A stretch of 32,188 nt of DNA from a virus. The translations under genes and the position numbers were made by a program. The stretch covers positions 1 to 32,188 of IMG/VR virus record IMGVR_UViG_3300034061_002414. One strand, given 5' to 3'. This document shows positions 28,007 to 32,188 of this stretch, in pieces. Within the stretch, counting starts at the first letter, position 1, and every line of letters begins with the position of its first letter. The notes under the pieces were generated by a model. That model worked only from the letters and a program-made list of their open reading frames with translations. It was not told the DNA's origin and did no database searches.

Positions 28007-28924
28007 GTGGATTACACAATCCCACCCGATACGATTTACAACAACGACCTGTTCGCGATGGCTCCCAGGCTTTGGCACTGGACTTCTGAGCTAGCCGAGA
28101 AGGTCGGAAAGATTGCAACTGGAAAGTCAATTAAGGTTGCTATCGGTGATACTGGCTACACGAAACACGTTGACGGTCCTGAACCAGTCGCTGCGAAGTC
28201 GTTCATCTCGGGTCAGTCTGCACTTCGTGACGGAAACGGACATGGCACCCATTGCGCAGGAACAGCACTAGGACGCAATGGAATCGGTGTTGCTCCGCAA
28301 GCTGAGCTGATTGTCTTCAAGTGCTTGTCAGATCAAGGTAGTGGGTCATCGACTGGTATCGCAAACGGTATTCGCTGGGCTGCGGAGCAAGGTGCGGACG
28401 TTATCAGTCTATCTCTCGGTGGTGGTGGTTCTGATAACGAAACGAACCAGGCTATCGACTACGCTTTCTCGCTTGGGTGCATCGTGAACGCGGCGGCCGG
28501 CAATGCAGGCTACAACGGTTCGAATACGATTGGCTGGCCTGCACGATACAACGGTTGTCTATGCTGCGGTGCGTATCAAGCAAGTGGGCAGATTGCGAAC
28601 TTTTCTTCGGGTGGCAAGGAACTTGACTGGGCTTGTCCTGGGCAGGACATCATCTCGTTCAGCAAGAACGGTAGCGGCTACACTTCGATGAGTGGCACAT
28701 CGATGGCAACTCCGTTTGGTAGCGGTTTGTTAGCTTGCATCGTGGAAGTGATGCGTCGGCAAGGGAAGTCACAATGGAAGGCTACGGATGCGGTAAGAGC
28801 GTTCTTCAAAGCGAATCTCAAAGACGCTGGAGCACCTGGATTTGATCCACGGTTTGGTCATGGCATTCCTGTCGCTGACTCTCTTCTGCAATCTCTTCTT
28901 CGTTCGGAACTGGTGCTAGCATGA
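28007..28924 (+). CDS. Subtilisin-like serine protease, S8 family (305 aa)
   Basis: GTG start directly after the preceding stop. Catalytic triad visible: Asp48 in AIGDTG, His82 in GHGTHCAG, Ser232 in SGTSMATPF, with oxyanion Asn165 in AAAGNAG. No signal peptide is evident, so it is cytoplasmic or virion-borne. The family cleaves peptides broadly; phage subtilases may process virion proteins or host surface proteins. Followed without gap by a secreted protein. Confidence 0.9.
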   Translation: MDYTIPPDTIYNNDLFAMAPRLWHWTSELAEKVGKIATGKSIKVAIGDTGYTKHVDGPEPVAAKSFISGQSALRDGNGHGTHCAGTALGRNGIGVAPQAELIVFKCLSDQGSGSSTGIANGIRWAAEQGADVISLSLGGGGSDNETNQAIDYAFSLGCIVNAAAGNAGYNGSNTIGWPARYNGCLCCGAYQASGQIANFSSGGKELDWACPGQDIISFSKNGSGYTSMSGTSMATPFGSGLLACIVEVMRRQGKSQWKATDAVRAFFKANLKDAGAPGFDPRFGHGIPVADSLLQSLLRSELVLA

Positions 28925-29610
28925 GAACAATAACCGCATGGCTTTTGTTGTCGGTTGCGTGCTTCGCACAAGTCCAAGCAGTTATCGACGCACCGAGCAA
29001 AGCATTGCCAGGAGAATTGGTAGTTCTCAACTCGTCGAAGTCCAAAGGTGACAATCACAAGTGGATTACACCGGAAGGAATCTCCACCGCACAAGCAGGC
29101 TGCACGGCGATTGACTCGCAAGTGTTTTTTGCAACGCCGCGAGCTGGTAGCTACACGTTCTACCTGATCGTTAGCGACAAGACGGCAGCGATTGACTACG
29201 CCAAGCATACGGTGGTGATTGGTGATTCTGTTCCACCGAAGCCAGATCCAGATGTGCCCCCAAGCAATCCAGGTGAGTTTGCAAAACTGTTCGAGCTAAG
29301 TCGAGTCAATAGTCTAAGCCTTAACGATACTGCCACACGAGCAGCGTTAGCAACTGCGTTGAAGAAGATTGTTTCGGACATGCGAGTTATGTGCGACAGA
29401 AACGAATGCCCAACGCTACAAGGTGCTCAGTCGGCATTTGTGCATTCAATCGAATCGGTTCTTCTGGCTCGTCCTAGAGGTTCGTCGAGAGACGCAAACT
29501 GGGAAGAAGTTTGGAGGATACCTAACGCGAAGTGGATTAACGATGCGAAGCTGCAAACGGTATCGAAATACCTGGACGCATGCGAAGCAATAACGAAAGG
29601 ATTGCAGTAA
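28921..29610 (+). CDS. Secreted PKD-like protein (229 aa)
   Basis: ATGA overlap with the subtilase. Signal peptide at the N-terminus (MRTITAWLLLSVACFAQVQA). Next, residues 20-105 read like a PKD/Ig domain: IDAPSKALPGELVVLNSSKS, YTFYLIVSDKTAAIDYAKH. A Pro-rich linker (SVPPKPDPDVPPSNPGEFA) leads to a helical C-terminal domain. Exported; it may act outside the inner membrane or be a spanin-like or superinfection factor. Confidence 0.65.
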   Translation: MRTITAWLLLSVACFAQVQAVIDAPSKALPGELVVLNSSKSKGDNHKWITPEGISTAQAGCTAIDSQVFFATPRAGSYTFYLIVSDKTAAIDYAKHTVVIGDSVPPKPDPDVPPSNPGEFAKLFELSRVNSLSLNDTATRAALATALKKIVSDMRVMCDRNECPTLQGAQSAFVHSIESVLLARPRGSSRDANWEEVWRIPNAKWINDAKLQTVSKYLDACEAITKGLQ

Positions 29611-29858
29611 TGCTGAAAATCATCAACACACTCATTGCCCTAGTCGTACTGGGTACTCTTAGCTACTCGCAGGAAGTCGAATGTCAGAACGGACGCTGTG
29701 ACGTTGTTCGAAAGGTGGCATCGGTTGCTGTGGCTCCTGTTGTTGTTGCTGCTAACGTCGTTGAGGCTACGACTGAAAACGTGAAGACAGTCGCATGCAA
29801 AGTGAAAGAGAAGCGAGTACCTTTACTCCAGAGATTTAGAAAGCTGTGTTGCAAGTGA
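29610..29858 (+). CDS. Small secreted/lipoprotein-like protein (82 aa)
   Basis: TAATG overlap. MLKIINTLIALVVLGTLSYS is a hydrophobic signal or anchor. The mature part has cysteines (ECQNGRCDVV) and a hydrophobic Val-rich segment, then a basic C-terminus with CCK at the end. Position before a membrane protein suggests a spanin- or holin-regulating role; not confirmed. Confidence 0.55.
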   Translation: MLKIINTLIALVVLGTLSYSQEVECQNGRCDVVRKVASVAVAPVVVAANVVEATTENVKTVACKVKEKRVPLLQRFRKLCCK

Positions 29859-30160
29859 CAGTCGAACAGAACTCGATGACGGGTTGGATGTTGGCGGGTG
29901 TCTCTGCGATTATCGCAACGTTGAGTTCTGTTGTCGCATGGCTTTTTAAGCTGCGTGAGAACGAAAACGCAAAACATATTGAAGGACTCAAAAACGAAGT
30001 CGCAACGATAAGCCTGAAAGCCGACAAGTGCGAAATCGAACGGGGTGATCTCAAAACGGAGTGTGCTTTGATGCGCGGCAAGATTGAAGTCTTGGAGACA
30101 AAGCTAGCGTTTATCGACGTGAACGGCACGAAGTACGCACACAAGGACGACAAGAAATGA
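29855..30160 (+). CDS. Holin/spanin-like membrane protein (101 aa)
   Basis: GTG 29855 makes a GTGA overlap. One hydrophobic segment GWMLAGVSAIIATLSSVVAW near residues 9-29, then a long charged coiled coil (LRENENAKHIEGLKNEVATI). This is the shape of a small holin or an i-spanin. Sits with secreted proteins in what is probably the lysis region. No endolysin was recognised in the window. Confidence 0.5.
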   Translation: MTVEQNSMTGWMLAGVSAIIATLSSVVAWLFKLRENENAKHIEGLKNEVATISLKADKCEIERGDLKTECALMRGKIEVLETKLAFIDVNGTKYAHKDDKK

Positions 30161-30363
30161 CAAGCTTTTTTATCCCTCGTGGTCTGAGGATACGAGACAG
30201 CGACAGTTCAGCCACCGGGATCGTCTCCACTTTGGTCGTCACCGATGGGACGCTAACGATTACGGACAGTACAGCGACATTGAACGTCCCGAGAATCACA
30301 TTCGGAACAGCGGCACCCAGCGGCGGAAACGACGGCGACATTTACCTACAACACTCCCCATAA
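30157..30363 (+). CDS. Short tail-fibre-like protein (68 aa)
   Basis: ATGA overlap. Thr/Ser-rich beta pattern, DSSATGIVSTLVVTDGTLTI then TDSTATLNVPRITFGTAAPS. Strand spacing resembles a fragment of a phage fibre. No family assigned. Confidence 0.5.
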   Translation: MTSFFIPRGLRIRDSDSSATGIVSTLVVTDGTLTITDSTATLNVPRITFGTAAPSGGNDGDIYLQHSP

Positions 30364-30376
30364 GGAATAAAAAAGA

Positions 30377-30796
30377 ATGGCTATTCAGTTCAATGTTGCG
30401 ACTCGCAACGCACGGCTTGACACAATCGAATCGACGAACGGAACATCTTGTTCGCTAGAGATTCGTTCGGGAACTGTTCCTGCAAACTGTGCAGCAACAC
30501 GAACGGGAACGGTCCTTGCGACAATTAACCTTCCTTCGGACTGGATGGCAGCGGCGTCATCGGGTGCAAAAGCAATCGCTGGAACATGGCAAGATTTATC
30601 AGCCGATGCCACGGGAACGGCGGGCCACTTTTGCGTATACAACTCGCAAGCTACCAAAGATGGAACGACTTGCTTTATCCAAGGCACAGTTACAGCAACT
30701 AGCGGCGGTGGTGACATGGAAGTTTCTTCGACTTCATTCACGGCAGGTCAATCGTTCACGGTCAATACGTTTACCCTGACAGACGGAAACGCTTAA
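30377..30796 (+). CDS. Phage tail-fibre-region protein (139 aa)
   Basis: AAGGA before the ATG. Pattern MAIQFNVATRNARLDTIEST, SGTVPANCAATRTGTVLA and a TSFTAGQSFTVNTFTLTDGN end is that of a common phage protein found near tail fibres. Beta-rich, no catalytic motif. Confidence 0.6.
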   Translation: MAIQFNVATRNARLDTIESTNGTSCSLEIRSGTVPANCAATRTGTVLATINLPSDWMAAASSGAKAIAGTWQDLSADATGTAGHFCVYNSQATKDGTTCFIQGTVTATSGGGDMEVSSTSFTAGQSFTVNTFTLTDGNA

Positions 30797-30798
30797 CC

Positions 30799-31290
30799 AT
30801 GCAGCTAACAACAGCACAGCAAACGACGCTTCGTAACTTCGTTCTAGCCGATCCTGTTTTTTCGGTTCAGCCACAAACTAACAGCGGTGCTCTGTTCATT
30901 GCCGAGGCATTGAATCAACCGACAGAACCAGCGTTCATTGTGTGGAGGACATCTGTCTCCGTTGACGAGATTATGCGAAACGGCATGGACTGGGCCAGGG
31001 TCGATAACCTTTCAGTTGGTAAAGCTCGAATCTGGGATTGGATGAGTCGTCTTGGTTCGTTCGATGCCAGCAAGCCGAACGTACGAGCGGGTATTGATGC
31101 TTGTTGGGTTGGTACAGCGGCAGATTTGGCAGTACGTGCTTCTGTTTACGTCCACTGCAAACGAACAGCTAACGGCGTTGAAAAGCTACTAGCCACAGGC
31201 ACGGGTAGTAATGCAGTTCCAGCGGTTACTTCAGCCGAAGGAACACTTTCTTACTTAGACGTAGTTCAAGCTATGGGTTGGTTCTACTAA
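30799..31290 (+). CDS. Phage virion-region protein (163 aa)
   Basis: MQLTTAQQTTLRNFVLADPV, ALNQPTEPAFIVWRTSVS and GMDWARVDNLSVGKARIWDW match a phage protein type found with tail genes, often just before a small fibre gene. Function unknown. Its stop is one base before the next ATG. Confidence 0.6.
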   Translation: MQLTTAQQTTLRNFVLADPVFSVQPQTNSGALFIAEALNQPTEPAFIVWRTSVSVDEIMRNGMDWARVDNLSVGKARIWDWMSRLGSFDASKPNVRAGIDACWVGTAADLAVRASVYVHCKRTANGVEKLLATGTGSNAVPAVTSAEGTLSYLDVVQAMGWFY

Positions 31291-31291
31291 T

Positions 31292-31783
31292 ATGCCAAGT
31301 AAAGTTTACAGAGCAGTTGAGACTCCAATTGTCTTTCGCGATAGCGGTGGCGACCGTGTTTTGACGCTTCAGAATCTTGGCTTTGGTGCAGGTAGAGTAT
31401 CGGCACAATATGACAGAGGTTCTGGTAGCCTAGCAGAGTCGCATGAAGTGATTGGAGTCTTTCAGTTTGAAACTGCACCAGCACTTGGTGAGGCTGTTGA
31501 GTTGTATTTGTTCCAGTCCGATGGCACCTACATGGACGGAACACTCGGTACGTCAGACGCTGCACTAACAGCCGACAAGAGACGCAACGGAATACTCATC
31601 GGTGCTGTGATTGTAGATACGACATCGACAGCTACGGACATCATTGCACGTTTTCAAAACGTACCAATCACTAGCCGATACTATTCCATCGGTGTCTGGA
31701 ACGCTTCGGCAGGTGACAACTTAGAGAACACAGCCAACGCTTCAAGAGTCATCGTAACTCCAATGCCACCAGAGGCCCAATAA
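31292..31783 (+). CDS. Phage virion-region protein (163 aa)
   Basis: MPSKVYRAVETPIVFRDSGG and NLGFGAGRVSAQYDRGSGSL, EVIGVFQFETAPALGEAVEL are typical of a phage tail-associated family; beta-rich and without motif. Tightly coupled to its neighbours. Role not assigned. Confidence 0.6.
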   Translation: MPSKVYRAVETPIVFRDSGGDRVLTLQNLGFGAGRVSAQYDRGSGSLAESHEVIGVFQFETAPALGEAVELYLFQSDGTYMDGTLGTSDAALTADKRRNGILIGAVIVDTTSTATDIIARFQNVPITSRYYSIGVWNASAGDNLENTANASRVIVTPMPPEAQ

Positions 31784-31784
31784 C

Positions 31785-32188
31785 ATGCCGGACAACGTAG
31801 CCTACACCCCAGGTTCAGGGGCCACGATAGCAGCCGACGACATAGGTGGAGCGCTGTACCAAAGGATCAAGCCAACCATCGGAGAGGATGGTTTCGCAGC
31901 TGACGTTAGCTTGTCCAATCCAATGCCAACGGTTGCGAATCAATCTGATGATTTGCTTCGTATGCTTTCTAGGCTCGTCAAGATTCTCGAATGCAATGCT
32001 GTTGTAGATTCTTCACAACGGCAGCGTATCCGAATAGATGATATAACCGGTGGCTTAACACTAAGTACGATAAGTGCGGTGACCACGGTCAGCACGGTCA
32101 ACACTATTGCTTCCGTCACCAATATCGCCGCCCAAACAGCACTTGCCGGTATGGACCGGGAAATGTACATCAACATTGCGAAGAACAC
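31785..32188 (+). CDS. Phage tail-fibre-region protein, cut by window end (partial)
   Basis: ATG 31785 follows TAAC. 134 codons are visible without stop: MPDNVAYTPGSGATIAADDI, LSNPMPTVANQSDDLLRMLS, then a Thr/Val-rich repeat-like region STVNTIASVTNIAAQTALAG. This is a common phage protein of the tail-fibre module. The C-terminus lies beyond the window. Confidence 0.6.
   Translation, partial: MPDNVAYTPGSGATIAADDIGGALYQRIKPTIGEDGFAADVSLSNPMPTVANQSDDLLRMLSRLVKILECNAVVDSSQRQRIRIDDITGGLTLSTISAVTTVSTVNTIASVTNIAAQTALAGMDREMYINIAKN

Overview
The window is a contiguous stretch of a tailed-phage genome (Caudoviricetes, siphovirus-like: HK97-type capsid, tail tube, tape measure). It could equally be a prophage or a metagenomic virus contig. 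All but one of the genes read on the + strand. They are tightly packed with ATGA, GTGA and TAATG overlaps and many clear Shine-Dalgarno sites. No ribosomal, metabolic or host housekeeping genes are present. The host cannot be fixed from sequence alone. A csrA gene, DUF11-type surface protein, S8 subtilase and secreted PKD-like proteins would fit a planctomycete-type host, but that is inference.

Layout. (1) 1-12563, head and tail morphogenesis: end of the probable portal gene, a prohead protease/major capsid fusion, head completion and tail completion proteins, tail tube, a G/GT tail chaperone pair joined by an A-AAA-AAA -1 frameshift site, tape measure, then distal tail/surface proteins. These include a 696-residue cysteine-rich protein and a small Erv1/ALR-like thiol oxidase. 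(2) 12564-18948, early/regulatory region: excisionase-type HTH, a large unknown gene with an HNH domain in another frame, a ParB-like/DUF4326 fusion, csrA next to a RimI-like acetyltransferase, a probable ssDNA-binding protein and a YqaJ-type exonuclease. (3) 19131-26311, the most unusual part: ten copies of an 85-95 bp element with the architecture of integron attC sites. Each has an outer AAC...GTT pair, two complementary arm segments and the same two unpaired bases on the 3' arm. They separate short accessory genes (RMF-like, adenine methyltransferase, zinc ribbon, HTH and unknowns). In seven cases the bases after a GTT are repeated in exact reverse complement at the end of the same cassette, which is what integron recombination produces. 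No integron integrase is visible. A replication module (initiator with internal iterons, partner protein, frameshifted RusA-like gene) lies between the two clusters. (4) 26932-32188: DUF551, HTH, S8 subtilase, secreted proteins, a holin/spanin-like membrane protein and a second set of tail-fibre-like proteins, the last one cut by the window end.

How it works together: regions 1 and 4 build and release the virion, region 2 and the 23.5-25.1 kb module handle regulation, recombination and replication, and the attC-like array looks like a plug-in zone for small host-takeover genes. Several attC-like sites carry the ribosome binding site and start codon for the following cassette, so the array may supply translation signals as well as recombination sites. 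Three tRNA-like structures are scattered in regions 2-3; two of them abut the first attC-like site of each cluster.
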